From the NCBI GenBank assembly GCA_030640215.1, contig DAOWJU010000219.1:1-5535 (forward strand): 5,535 nucleotides of DNA, given 5' to 3'. This DNA comes from Desulfuromonadales bacterium (GTDB taxonomy: Bacteria; Desulfobacterota; Desulfuromonadia; Desulfuromonadales; BM103). The position numbers were made by a program, and so were the translations under genes. The notes under the pieces are model-generated. The model ran no database searches. It saw only the letters and a list, made by a program, of their open reading frames with translations, and was not told where the DNA came from. Positions 1 through 5,481 of the stretch are shown in pieces (positions within the stretch are counted from its first letter, which is position 1; each line of letters opens with the position of its first letter).

Positions 1-818
1 CCGATACTCTGAGCAAAGATACCGTATGAATCATCACCCTCCGTGGTTATGATACTGCCTGCGCCACTGGTAATTTTGACGGTGCTACCATTGCCGCCGC
101 CACTACCATCAGCCCCCAGTCCAACAAGGCCAGCGCCAACACCGGCATTACCACCGCCGCCACCGATACTCTGGGCAAGAATACCGCTCGAACCATTTGC
201 AGAAGTGAGAATTGAACCATCATGGTTCACCGTGACGGTCGAAGCATCGCCACCACCGGAGCCACTGGCACCAAGACCCACGATGCCGACACCAATGCCA
301 CCATTACCGCCGCCGCCGCCGATACTTTGTGCCAGAATACCGTGACTGCCTACATCCCGCGTCTCAACCTGGGAATCCGTCGTCGTAGAGACAGTGACTG
401 AGCCACCTTTCCCTCCAGCCGACCCCTCTCCTCCCAGCCCGACGATACCGCCAGCAGCGCCACCATCACCACCCGTGCCGCCAATACTCTGTGCAAAGAG
501 ACCTTGGCTAGCCTTACCGTCGGTAACTACGTCTCCTTCGTGCGTGACATAGACACTCCCGCCGTTACCACCGACCCGTGAGCTACCACCCTCACCGACG
601 ATTCCCCAGCTATCACCTCCACTGCCAGCAGAACCACCGATACTTTGCGCGAAAACACCATGAGCGTAATCACCTGTCGTGCCAATCAGCCCGTCTGCCT
701 GGTTGGTGACGCTGACAGTGCCGCCATGTGCGGAGCTGCCAGAGGACCCACCACTGCTCCAGATATAGCCGTCGCCGCCATCACCAGCAACACCGGCACG
801 ACTCTGGGCAAAGATCCC
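1..818 (-). repeat. Tandem 52-54-residue coding repeats of the adhesin (about 156-162 bp each)
   Basis: The motif G-[IVL]-[FL]-AQS-[IR] begins at residues 304, 357, 409, 463, 515 and 569 (first bases at 818, 659, 503, 341, 185 and 23). The spacings are 53, 52, 54, 52 and 54 residues. Each unit runs AQSIGG, a Gly-rich stretch often holding GIVGLG or GLVGLG, then a short TV.V strand and an acidic or polar turn, before the next motif. The first unit is degenerate: it has AQSR instead of AQSI and lacks the GIVGLG part. Third codon positions differ freely between units (the AQS codons vary) while the residues hold, so these are old repeats kept by selection on the protein, not fresh duplications. 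The array continues past the window edge. Confidence 0.88.
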
Positions 819-1727
819 GGAACCTTGCTTTCCGCTGGTCGAAATAGTCGTATTCGCCTTCAGAGTTACATTGCCACCATCCCCCGCGTCGCCGCCGGGC
901 TTAGCATCGATATTGCCATAGGCGTCACCGCCGTCACCACCGTTACCACCGATGCTGACAACTTTGATCCCGGACAAACGAGTACTCACCGTCGAGATAT
1001 CACCGGGCGTGGATGAAGATGGGATCGTTCTATTTATCGTAGGACCATCGTCACCATCCTCACCAGAATGCGCGCTGTATTCAACCGTGGCACAACCAAT
1101 CACAGGAATGCAGACTTCAACACCGTAACCATCCCTGCCATCATCACCTGAAGCCCCCCTGCGCACGTCATAAACATTCCTGACATCTCCTGCCGCCGTA
1201 GGGGGTGGATCCACAGCCCCCCCAGGGTCACCAGCGGCCCCAGCAGCAGCATCCTCTTCGGCAGAAGCGTCTGCCGACTTGTCTTCCACGACCAAAAGAG
1301 ATTTTGTTTCTACAATATCGTTGCCATCCGCATCTTGGCCCGTGATACGGGTAAGATTCAGTTCATCGACCAACCCGGTAACACCATCGGTATTGACAGA
1401 CTCAACAGTCCAATCAACGCCACTATCAGGATCAGGCAAGGTGTCATTGACTTCTACCGTGGTGTAAATCAGCAGGAAGTTTTCGGTAACCACCGCATAG
1501 GTTTCGCCAGTATCGTCCTGTATCAAGGCAATAACCTTGAAATCACCACTACCTTCCGGGTCGGTAACAATATCGTCAACAACGGTGCTGGAAGTCGCTT
1601 GACCTGAAGCAAGCACGGTTGGCACTGTAACCAAGCCCGCGATAAAAATGCCGGTGACCAGCAAAATAGTCACAAGAATCGCTCTTTGACAATTCAGCAT
1701 AACGACAAACAAGTTTTTCATTTTCAT
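1..1727 (-). CDS. Large glycine-rich repeat adhesin (autotransporter-passenger-like), N-terminal 575 residues, 3' end outside window
   Basis: The minus strand is open without a stop from the ATG at 1727 to the window edge. Residues 1-40 look like a long Sec signal peptide: basic start (K2, K4, R15), hydrophobic core about 17-39, likely cleavage after VLA at 40. Residues 41-150 are a non-repetitive acidic region, and 151-182 an Ala/Asp/Pro linker. Residues 188-230 are Gly/Asp-rich and hold the only two mature-region cysteines (C206, C212). From about residue 257 the protein becomes Gly/Ser/Thr repeats carrying GI[FL]AQSIGG every 52-54 residues. Such repeats occur in passengers of large proteobacterial autotransporters and similar surface adhesins, which fold as beta-helices; that assignment rests on family resemblance. 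The C-terminal anchor (beta-barrel or type I signal) is not in view, so the secretion route is unknown. Expression appears to be riboswitch-controlled (1777-1936). The start could instead be the in-frame ATG at 1721. Coding status is firm, the adhesin role likely. Confidence 0.87.
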   Translation of the reverse strand, partial: MKMKNLFVVMLNCQRAILVTILLVTGIFIAGLVTVPTVLASGQATSSTVVDDIVTDPEGSGDFKVIALIQDDTGETYAVVTENFLLIYTTVEVNDTLPDPDSGVDWTVESVNTDGVTGLVDELNLTRITGQDADGNDIVETKSLLVVEDKSADASAEEDAAAGAAGDPGGAVDPPPTAAGDVRNVYDVRRGASGDDGRDGYGVEVCIPVIGCATVEYSAHSGEDGDDGPTINRTIPSSSTPGDISTVSTRLSGIKVVSIGGNGGDGGDAYGNIDAKPGGDAGDGGNVTLKANTTISTSGKQGSGIFAQSRAGVAGDGGDGYIWSSGGSSGSSAHGGTVSVTNQADGLIGTTGDYAHGVFAQSIGGSAGSGGDSWGIVGEGGSSRVGGNGGSVYVTHEGDVVTDGKASQGLFAQSIGGTGGDGGAAGGIVGLGGEGSAGGKGGSVTVSTTTDSQVETRDVGSHGILAQSIGGGGGNGGIGVGIVGLGASGSGGGDASTVTVNHDGSILTSANGSSGILAQSIGGGGGNAGVGAGLVGLGADGSGGGNGSTVKITSGAGSIITTEGDDSYGIFAQSI

Positions 1728-1740
1728 CCCCTTCAATCCT
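1728..1740 (-). promoter_or_regulatory. Ribosome binding site of the adhesin gene, two start options
   Basis: Two purine-rich stretches lie before two in-frame ATGs. AGGA at 1740-1737 is 9 nt from the ATG at 1727. AAGGGG at 1733-1728 touches that ATG but is 6 nt from the ATG at 1721. Both pairings are plausible, and the two starts differ by only two residues (MK). Confidence 0.55.
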
Positions 1741-1776
1741 TATCTCTCGAGCAAAAGCACAGCCATAAACTCATAG

Positions 1777-1815
1777 AAATAAAAAATGCCCGCCCTGAGA
1801 TTCAGGAAAGGCATT
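1777..1815 (-). terminator. Intrinsic terminator in the riboswitch leader, upstream of the adhesin start
   Basis: On the minus strand AATGCC (1815-1810) pairs with GGCATT (1790-1785). Inside it CCTGA (1806-1802) pairs with TCAGG (1798-1794) around a three-base ATC loop. The two helices are separated by a 3x3 internal loop (TTT against GCG) that can form two G-U pairs. The 3' arm runs straight into a T tract (1786-1781, then TTT after one A). It lies about 30 nt after the aptamer and about 50 nt before the adhesin start, so it terminates no upstream gene in the ordinary sense. It fits the expression platform of a transcription-terminating riboswitch. Confidence 0.75.
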
Positions 1816-1844
1816 CGATATTTCAAGTGATGCATATATCATGC
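1811..1844 (-). promoter_or_regulatory. Candidate antiterminator helix competing with the leader terminator
   Basis: On the minus strand GCATGATAT (1844-1836) is complementary to ATATC plus ATGC (1821-1811), giving nine base pairs with a two-base GA bulge. The ATGC part is also the outer arm of the terminator stem, so the two structures cannot coexist. The upstream strand starts immediately after the 3' side of the proposed aptamer P1 helix, where ligand-stabilised pairing could change its availability. The sequence alone does not say whether ligand switches the gene on or off. A short local hairpin within 1844-1832 is an alternative. Confidence 0.4.
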
Positions 1845-1936
1845 TGTCTCTCTTCGGCAACCCGGCAACCCAGCAGATGCTGGACCCGTGGCTTTGCGTC
1901 GCCGGGTTACCCCGGCTTTGCTCTTATCGGAGAACA
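1845..1936 (-). promoter_or_regulatory. GEMM-I cyclic-dinucleotide riboswitch aptamer, A20 (GEMM-Ib, cyclic AMP-GMP) type
   Basis: The minus strand shows the GEMM-I core in order. GCAAA (1921-1917) is followed by a six-base-pair stem GCCGGG/CCCGGC (1916-1911 with 1906-1901) closed by a GTAA (GNRA) tetraloop. Next comes the invariant GACGCAAAGCC (1900-1890), then ACGGGTC leading into a second hairpin, CCAGC/GCTGG with ATCT loop (1883-1870), and the 3' element GCCGGGTTGCCGA (1866-1854). A weak P1 can form between TGTTCTC (1936-1930) and GAGA-g-ACA (1852-1845). The base just 5' of GCAAA, which corresponds to G20 of the Vibrio Vc2 aptamer by my alignment, is A (1922). Literature on Geobacter GEMM-I RNAs associates A20 with recognition of 3',3'-cGAMP, and G20 with c-di-GMP. 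The aptamer class is very likely; the ligand call depends on this single aligned base. Confidence 0.9.
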
Positions 1937-1954
1937 TAATTTTAGAAACGCTTC

Positions 1955-1983
1955 ATATTAGCATGAGCACACCATCCAAACAA
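1955..1983 (-). promoter_or_regulatory. Sigma-70-type promoter for the riboswitch-adhesin transcript
   Basis: On the minus strand TTGTTT (1983-1978) is followed by exactly 17 nt and TAATAT (1960-1955). TG sits one base before the -10, making it an extended -10 element. Transcription would begin near 1948, about a dozen bases before the aptamer P1 strand, which is the expected arrangement for a riboswitch leader. Confidence 0.65.
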
Positions 1984-2075
1984 GACAAAAACTGTTCTAT
2001 TTTAATCAGCTAAAGGTCATAGAGAATCAGGAGCTTGAGGCGAAGTTGTGCGGAAAGCCAGATTCAGACAGAGAC
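1984..2075. other. uvrC-adhesin spacer with no recognised element
   Basis: The 92 bases after the uvrC stop codon contain no ORF of note and no convincing hairpin followed by a T tract. uvrC therefore has no obvious terminator of its own. Read-through transcripts would next meet the riboswitch and its terminator on the same strand. Confidence 0.5.
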
Positions 2076-3902
2076 TTAAGAGTTGAAATATCGATAGATT
2101 TCTTCAGCAATCGCTACCGGCAAACCCGGCATCGCCTGCAGATCAGCCAAGCTCGCGGCCTTGATCTTTTTCAAACTGCCAAAGTGCTTTAAGAGTGCTC
2201 TCTGCCGTTTCGGGCCAACTCCGGGGATGTCACTCAGGGAAGATTTCAATTGAGCCTTCCCCCTCACTTTACGATGATGGGTGATGGCAAAACGATGCGC
2301 TTCGTCGCGTAGACGCTCCAAAAGAAACAGAGCGGCAGAACCGCGTCTCAAAATCACCGGATTCTTGCGACCAGGTAGAAAAAAAAGCTCTTCGCTACGC
2401 TCCACGGCACTCCCTCGAACATTTGCTTTGACGCGGGCTTTGGCGATCCCTGCGATATCAATCTGACCGGTAAGATTCAACTCATCAAGCACCATGGTCA
2501 GGACAGACAGCTGCCCCTTGCCACCGTCAATGAGGATAAAATCCGGTAGGTTGTCTTCCTCCAAACCACGTTGCAGACGCCTCTGTAAAACCTCTTGCAG
2601 GGCCGCGTAATCATCGGTACCAACTACCGTTTTCACCTTATAATGCCGATACTCGCCAGGAACCGCCTCACCATCCTGCACAACCGCCATGCTGGCCACC
2701 GTGGCCTGACCCTGGATGGTTGAAACATCAAAACATTCCATACGCTGCGGCAGACGCTGCAGGTGGAGGCGCTGTTTGATCTCAGCAATGACTCTGCGAC
2801 GGGCCTCGTCGCGACTGCCACGCTCCTGCCACGCTTCCTGGGCGTTACGGTTGGCTAATTCTACCAGTCGCAGCCGTTCACCACGTTGCGGCACCAGGAC
2901 ACGAACTTTGCGGTTGCGACGTTCTGAGAGCCATTCCGAAATCGCGGCAGTTCCTTCGACTTTAATCGGCAAAACAACCTCGTCCGGGATTGGCACATCA
3001 CGACCATAGAACTGAGTCAGAAACTCTGCCAAGAGCTCATCTTCATCCAGCTGCCAGTTTAAATTATAGTTGCGTCGTGCCGTCAATTTGCCCTGACGAT
3101 AAAAGAGCACAACAACTTCGACTTCACCACCCTGCCGGAAGATTCCCACCACATCCTGATCAATCGCCCGATAACGAACGGACTTCTGCTGTTCGACGGT
3201 TTTCCCGATAGCATGGATATGATCACGTAAGGTCGCGGCTTCTTCGTAGCGCTGTGCGTTTGCTGCAGTAGACATACGTTGGTGGAGAGCATCAAGCACT
3301 TCGCTCTGCCGCCCTTCGAGCAGGGCCAGCACACCATCAACAAGCTGTCTATACGCAGAGGCAGAGATGTGGCCATGACAAGGGGCACTGCACTGGCCTA
3401 TCTGGTAAAAAAGACAGGGACGCCCACGTTGTCGACATTTGGCCGGTGGATAATGGCGCAAAGGGAAAATCCGGTAGATCTCCTTCAGGGTCTGTCGCAG
3501 GGCTGATGACGAAGCGAAAGGACCAAAGTAGCGGGCGCCGTCCTGGCGCACCTGGCGGACAACTTCCATCATCGGAAATTCGTTGCGTAAATCAATGCGC
3601 AAAGAGACGAAAGTTTTGTCATCGCGCAGGTGGATATTGTAGCGAGGACGATGTTTCTTAATCAGGGTGTTTTCGAGGATCAGGGCTTCTTTTTCTGTAT
3701 CGGTGACAATCGTCTCAATTGACGCAGCGCGCTCCATCAAAAACTTGATCTGCGGCCGCGTGTCACGCTCTGCTTGTAAATAACTACGCAGACGGGCGCG
3801 CAGATTTTTCGCCTTGCCGACATAAAGGATTTCACCGGCGGCATCCTTCATCAGGTAAACGCCAGCAGAGGTCGGTTGTCTGCGCAGATCAAAAGTTGTC
3901 AC
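2076..3902 (-). CDS. uvrC: UvrABC system protein C, excinuclease subunit (608 aa)
   Basis: UvrC joins the UvrB-DNA complex in nucleotide excision repair and cuts the damaged strand on both sides of the lesion. All domains are present and the length matches the family (about 610 aa). The N-terminal GIY-YIG nuclease has GVY at 14-16, YVG at 27-29, R35, and the metal-binding glutamate E77 in LILENTLIKK; it makes the 3' cut. Four cysteines (C156, C163, C171, C175) match the conserved set reported to bind an iron-sulfur cluster in UvrC. The UVR (UvrB-binding) motif is about 205-240. The RNase H-like domain for the 5' cut carries D392 (FDVSTIQG), D459 (LIDGGKGQL) and H536 (DEAHRFAI). Tandem helix-hairpin-helix motifs occupy about 555-606 (IPGVGPKR and MPGLP). 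The GTG start is preferred because AAGGAG lies 5 nt upstream; the TTG at 3917 would overlap that site. The gene looks intact. Confidence 0.97.
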   Translation of the reverse strand: MTTFDLRRQPTSAGVYLMKDAAGEILYVGKAKNLRARLRSYLQAERDTRPQIKFLMERAASIETIVTDTEKEALILENTLIKKHRPRYNIHLRDDKTFVSLRIDLRNEFPMMEVVRQVRQDGARYFGPFASSSALRQTLKEIYRIFPLRHYPPAKCRQRGRPCLFYQIGQCSAPCHGHISASAYRQLVDGVLALLEGRQSEVLDALHQRMSTAANAQRYEEAATLRDHIHAIGKTVEQQKSVRYRAIDQDVVGIFRQGGEVEVVVLFYRQGKLTARRNYNLNWQLDEDELLAEFLTQFYGRDVPIPDEVVLPIKVEGTAAISEWLSERRNRKVRVLVPQRGERLRLVELANRNAQEAWQERGSRDEARRRVIAEIKQRLHLQRLPQRMECFDVSTIQGQATVASMAVVQDGEAVPGEYRHYKVKTVVGTDDYAALQEVLQRRLQRGLEEDNLPDFILIDGGKGQLSVLTMVLDELNLTGQIDIAGIAKARVKANVRGSAVERSEELFFLPGRKNPVILRRGSAALFLLERLRDEAHRFAITHHRKVRGKAQLKSSLSDIPGVGPKRQRALLKHFGSLKKIKAASLADLQAMPGLPVAIAEEIYRYFNS

Positions 3903-3907
3903 AGAAG

Positions 3908-3913
3908 CTCCTT
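3908..3913 (-). promoter_or_regulatory. Shine-Dalgarno site of uvrC that selects the GTG start
   Basis: AAGGAG reads on the minus strand at 3913-3908, followed by a 5-nt spacer and GTG at 3902. The longer reading frame from TTG at 3917 would place this site inside the coding sequence and leave that TTG with no comparable site upstream. Confidence 0.8.
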
Positions 3914-3944
3914 GCAACTACCTAAACAATCGATTATCTTCATG

Positions 3945-3981
3945 ATATGCTGATTCTAAGCAACACTTCACATCAGCATAT
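3945..3981. repeat. Perfect 10-bp inverted repeat between divergent genes (possible operator or 5' UTR hairpin)
   Basis: ATATGCTGAT at 3945-3954 and its exact reverse complement ATCAGCATAT at 3972-3981 are separated by 17 bp, giving a centre-to-centre distance of 27 bp. The pair lies between uvrC and the plus-strand operon, at the predicted start of the uvrC transcript. There is no T tract, so it is not a terminator. It could be a binding site for a dimeric regulator or a hairpin early in the uvrC mRNA. Confidence 0.7.
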
Positions 3982-3995
3982 TTTAAGTTAACAAT
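3967..3995 (+). promoter_or_regulatory. Weak candidate promoter of the plus-strand operon
   Basis: TTCACA (3967-3972), 17 bp, then AACAAT (3990-3995) is the best sigma-70-like pair I found before the gene at 4043. The -35 matches five of six consensus bases and the -10 four of six. It overlaps the inverted repeat and the opposing uvrC promoter candidate. An activator-dependent or alternative-sigma promoter is equally possible. Confidence 0.25.
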
Positions 3996-4013
3996 GCTCT
4001 AAAGGGGTGTCAA
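3985..4013 (-). promoter_or_regulatory. Candidate sigma-70 promoter of uvrC
   Basis: On the minus strand a perfect TTGACA (4013-4008) is followed by 17 nt and TAACTT (3990-3985), which keeps the key T1, A2 and T6 positions of a -10 box. Initiation would fall near 3978, inside the right arm of the inverted repeat, about 75 nt upstream of the GTG. Confidence 0.5.
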
Positions 4014-4028
4014 CCAACAGACCACCCT

Positions 4029-4033
4029 GGAGG
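4029..4033 (+). promoter_or_regulatory. Shine-Dalgarno site of the LolA-like gene
   Basis: GGAGG at 4029-4033 lies 9 nt before the ATG at 4043. It favours this start over the in-frame GTG at 4007, which would put non-signal-like residues in front of a standard signal peptide. Confidence 0.85.
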
Positions 4034-4042
4034 AAAATTCAT

Positions 4043-4924
4043 ATGTTCAGATCCTCTCTCATTGCCCTGTTTCTTCTCACCCTGGCCATACCTTCGTTCT
4101 CATTCGCGAGCGACAACCTGGCGAGTCTTGAAGCCGTTGTTGCCGCGAGCCAAAAGGTCCAACCGGGCCTGAACAACTACCTGGCAACCGTGGAGACATC
4201 ACGAATTGAAGAGATGATGACCAATCTGACTAGCGGTATGCCAGCAGACGTCAAGCCTCCGTCGCCTCCCACCATCGCCAAATTCTGGCAACGCAACGGC
4301 AAGAGCCTTGTTTACGCCAGGCAGACCCAACTCGCTCCTTATGTCGCAAAAATGGTCAAACAGATATCCGCCAACCTGGCCATAGAGCTGAATGAAATGC
4401 TGTTGCCAGCGGCTCAAGCTGAGCAACGCCGCGCATTGGTGAAGGGTGCCAATATTAGATTGAGCGAAGTCGCCCTGACAGACAATCTCATTCACCGTCT
4501 GGAAATCTCCTTTAAGCAACCAACTGATCTCAACGGGGCCTTTTATGTGAGCGGCATGCGCCTGCCGCAAAAGCAGATCAAGTCTCTGGCTTTTGATATC
4601 GATGCCAAGACCAACACCGTCAGAGAGCTGGTTCTGGTTACCGACAATGGACTACAGTTGACTGTGGAAATCCGTTACCTGGAAGTGACCGGCGGGCACA
4701 TTCCGGAGCGTTTTCAGGTGACCAGCCCGGATGGCAAAGTCGATGACAGTTTCGAAGTCAAATTTATCGAGGTTGACGGCTTCCTTCTACCAGCCAGCAT
4801 GCTGCGCGTTATCCACCGGCCAGAACTGCAGGAAAAACTGGAAGTCTTTTTCAAGAACTACCAGGTCAACAAGCCGATTCCCGAGGACATCCAGGCCCGG
4901 CTTAAGAGCCAGCTGACTCAGTAA
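4043..4924 (+). CDS. Periplasmic LolA/outer-membrane lipoprotein-sorting-like protein (293 aa)
   Basis: The protein starts with a clear Sec signal peptide (R3, hydrophobic core 5-17, likely cleavage after SFA at 22), with no lipobox cysteine, so it should be soluble in the periplasm. After a helical stretch (about 28-60) with a Pro-rich break (MPADVKPPSPP, about 66-76), the rest alternates polar and hydrophobic residues as beta strands, for example LAFDID, VRELVLVT, LTVEIRYLEV and FEVKFIEVDGFLLPASM. The end has the FFKNYQVNKPIPEDI pattern. This layout resembles the LolA/LolB-like half-barrel superfamily (COG2834-type), whose members carry lipids or lipoproteins between membranes. I infer the fold from the pattern; no catalytic motif is expected. 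It is not classical LolA, which is about 180-200 residues mature. It heads an operon, 23 nt ahead of a cyclic-nucleotide-binding protein. Substrate is unknown. Confidence 0.8.
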   Translation: MFRSSLIALFLLTLAIPSFSFASDNLASLEAVVAASQKVQPGLNNYLATVETSRIEEMMTNLTSGMPADVKPPSPPTIAKFWQRNGKSLVYARQTQLAPYVAKMVKQISANLAIELNEMLLPAAQAEQRRALVKGANIRLSEVALTDNLIHRLEISFKQPTDLNGAFYVSGMRLPQKQIKSLAFDIDAKTNTVRELVLVTDNGLQLTVEIRYLEVTGGHIPERFQVTSPDGKVDDSFEVKFIEVDGFLLPASMLRVIHRPELQEKLEVFFKNYQVNKPIPEDIQARLKSQLTQ

Positions 4925-4947
4925 GGAACAAAGGACAGGAGAAAACC

Positions 4948-5481
4948 ATGGATCCCCTCTGGACCAATATCTTCCGCAAAAAACTCGATGAAGAGTCTCT
5001 GGCCTACTTCCTCAAGAACCTGCCGATTTTCTCGGAACTCTCACCTCGCGCGCTGACGATTCTTGAAGAGCTCGTCCATGTTCGCAGCTACAAAGCCCAT
5101 GAGACTGTCTTCGAAGAGGGCGATCCCGGCTCCGGCATGTACATGATTCGCAGCGGCTCAGTGGAGGTTTACGCCAGAGACGAAAACGGTGTTGATGATG
5201 AACTGGCACGACTCACACCAGGGGATTTTTTCGGTGAAACCACTCTGACTGCGCCAGCACCACGTAGCGCCTTTGCGAGAACTCTGGAGGCCACGGAACT
5301 GGTCGGCCTGTTCCGTGCCGACATCACTGAACTTGCTGAGAGGAAACCTTCCATCTCCAGCAGTATCCTGCTTGGTTTAACCCGGGTTGTCAGTGAACGC
5401 CTGCAGGCAGCCAGTCTGGAGATCCGCCGGCTACAGAATCAGGTCGGCGAACACGTCTCTCCTGAAAACATCGAAACATGA
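4948..5481 (+). CDS. Stand-alone cyclic nucleotide-binding (CAP_ED/Crp-like beta-roll) domain protein (177 aa)
   Basis: Residues 26-126 match a cNMP-binding beta roll: LPIFSELSP at the start, FEEGDPGSGMYMIRSGSVEVY at 55-75, and the phosphate-binding cassette GDFFGE (92-97) with PRSA (105-108), including the E97 and R106 S107 positions that hold the cyclic phosphate in cAMP-binding relatives. The cassette looks ligand-competent, though which nucleotide binds cannot be read from it. A long amphipathic C-terminal helix (about 134-166) may dimerise. There is no helix-turn-helix after it, so this is not a Crp/Fnr-type transcription factor, and there is no signal peptide or membrane segment, so it should be cytoplasmic. 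AGGAG (4937-4941) lies 6 nt before the ATG. Its stop overlaps the next start (ATGA), suggesting coupled translation with that product, which is therefore the best candidate partner. Family call firm; function unknown. Confidence 0.92.
   Translation: MDPLWTNIFRKKLDEESLAYFLKNLPIFSELSPRALTILEELVHVRSYKAHETVFEEGDPGSGMYMIRSGSVEVYARDENGVDDELARLTPGDFFGETTLTAPAPRSAFARTLEATELVGLFRADITELAERKPSISSSILLGLTRVVSERLQAASLEIRRLQNQVGEHVSPENIET

Noticed and set aside
1..818. CRISPR array
   Set aside because: The repeat period is about 156-162 bp, the units diverge at third codon positions and are coding throughout. There are no short identical repeats with unique spacers.
1..818. Mycobacterial PE-PGRS protein
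   Set aside because: The Gly-rich composition is similar, but there is no PE domain, the start is a signal peptide, and the periodic AQSIGG motif and the rest of the window fit a Gram-negative surface protein.
43..1016. Plus-strand Pro/Ala-rich and Thr/Ala-rich ORFs at 43-345 and 645-1016
   Set aside because: They are antisense to the Gly-rich repeats of the minus-strand adhesin, which is open throughout, has a signal peptide, and shows residue conservation with codon variation. The plus frames lack ribosome binding sites and are repetitive only because the opposite strand is.
1686..1961. Plus-strand 91-residue ORF
   Set aside because: It runs antisense through the adhesin start, terminator and aptamer, whose structured-RNA signals on the minus strand explain the sequence. 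It has no family resemblance.
1984..2075. Intrinsic terminator for uvrC
   Set aside because: I found only short, imperfect complementarities and no stem followed by a T tract in this spacer.
3903..3917. uvrC start at TTG 3917 giving 613 residues
   Set aside because: The AAGGAG ribosome binding site would lie inside the coding sequence. The GTG at 3902 has ideal spacing from it and gives the usual family N-terminus.
4007..4042. Upstream GTG start for the LolA-like gene
   Set aside because: The ATG at 4043 has GGAGG 9 nt upstream and begins a normal signal peptide; the extension would bury it behind twelve extra residues.
4948..5481. Crp/Fnr-type transcription factor
   Set aside because: The protein ends after the C-terminal helix at 177 residues and has no helix-turn-helix domain.
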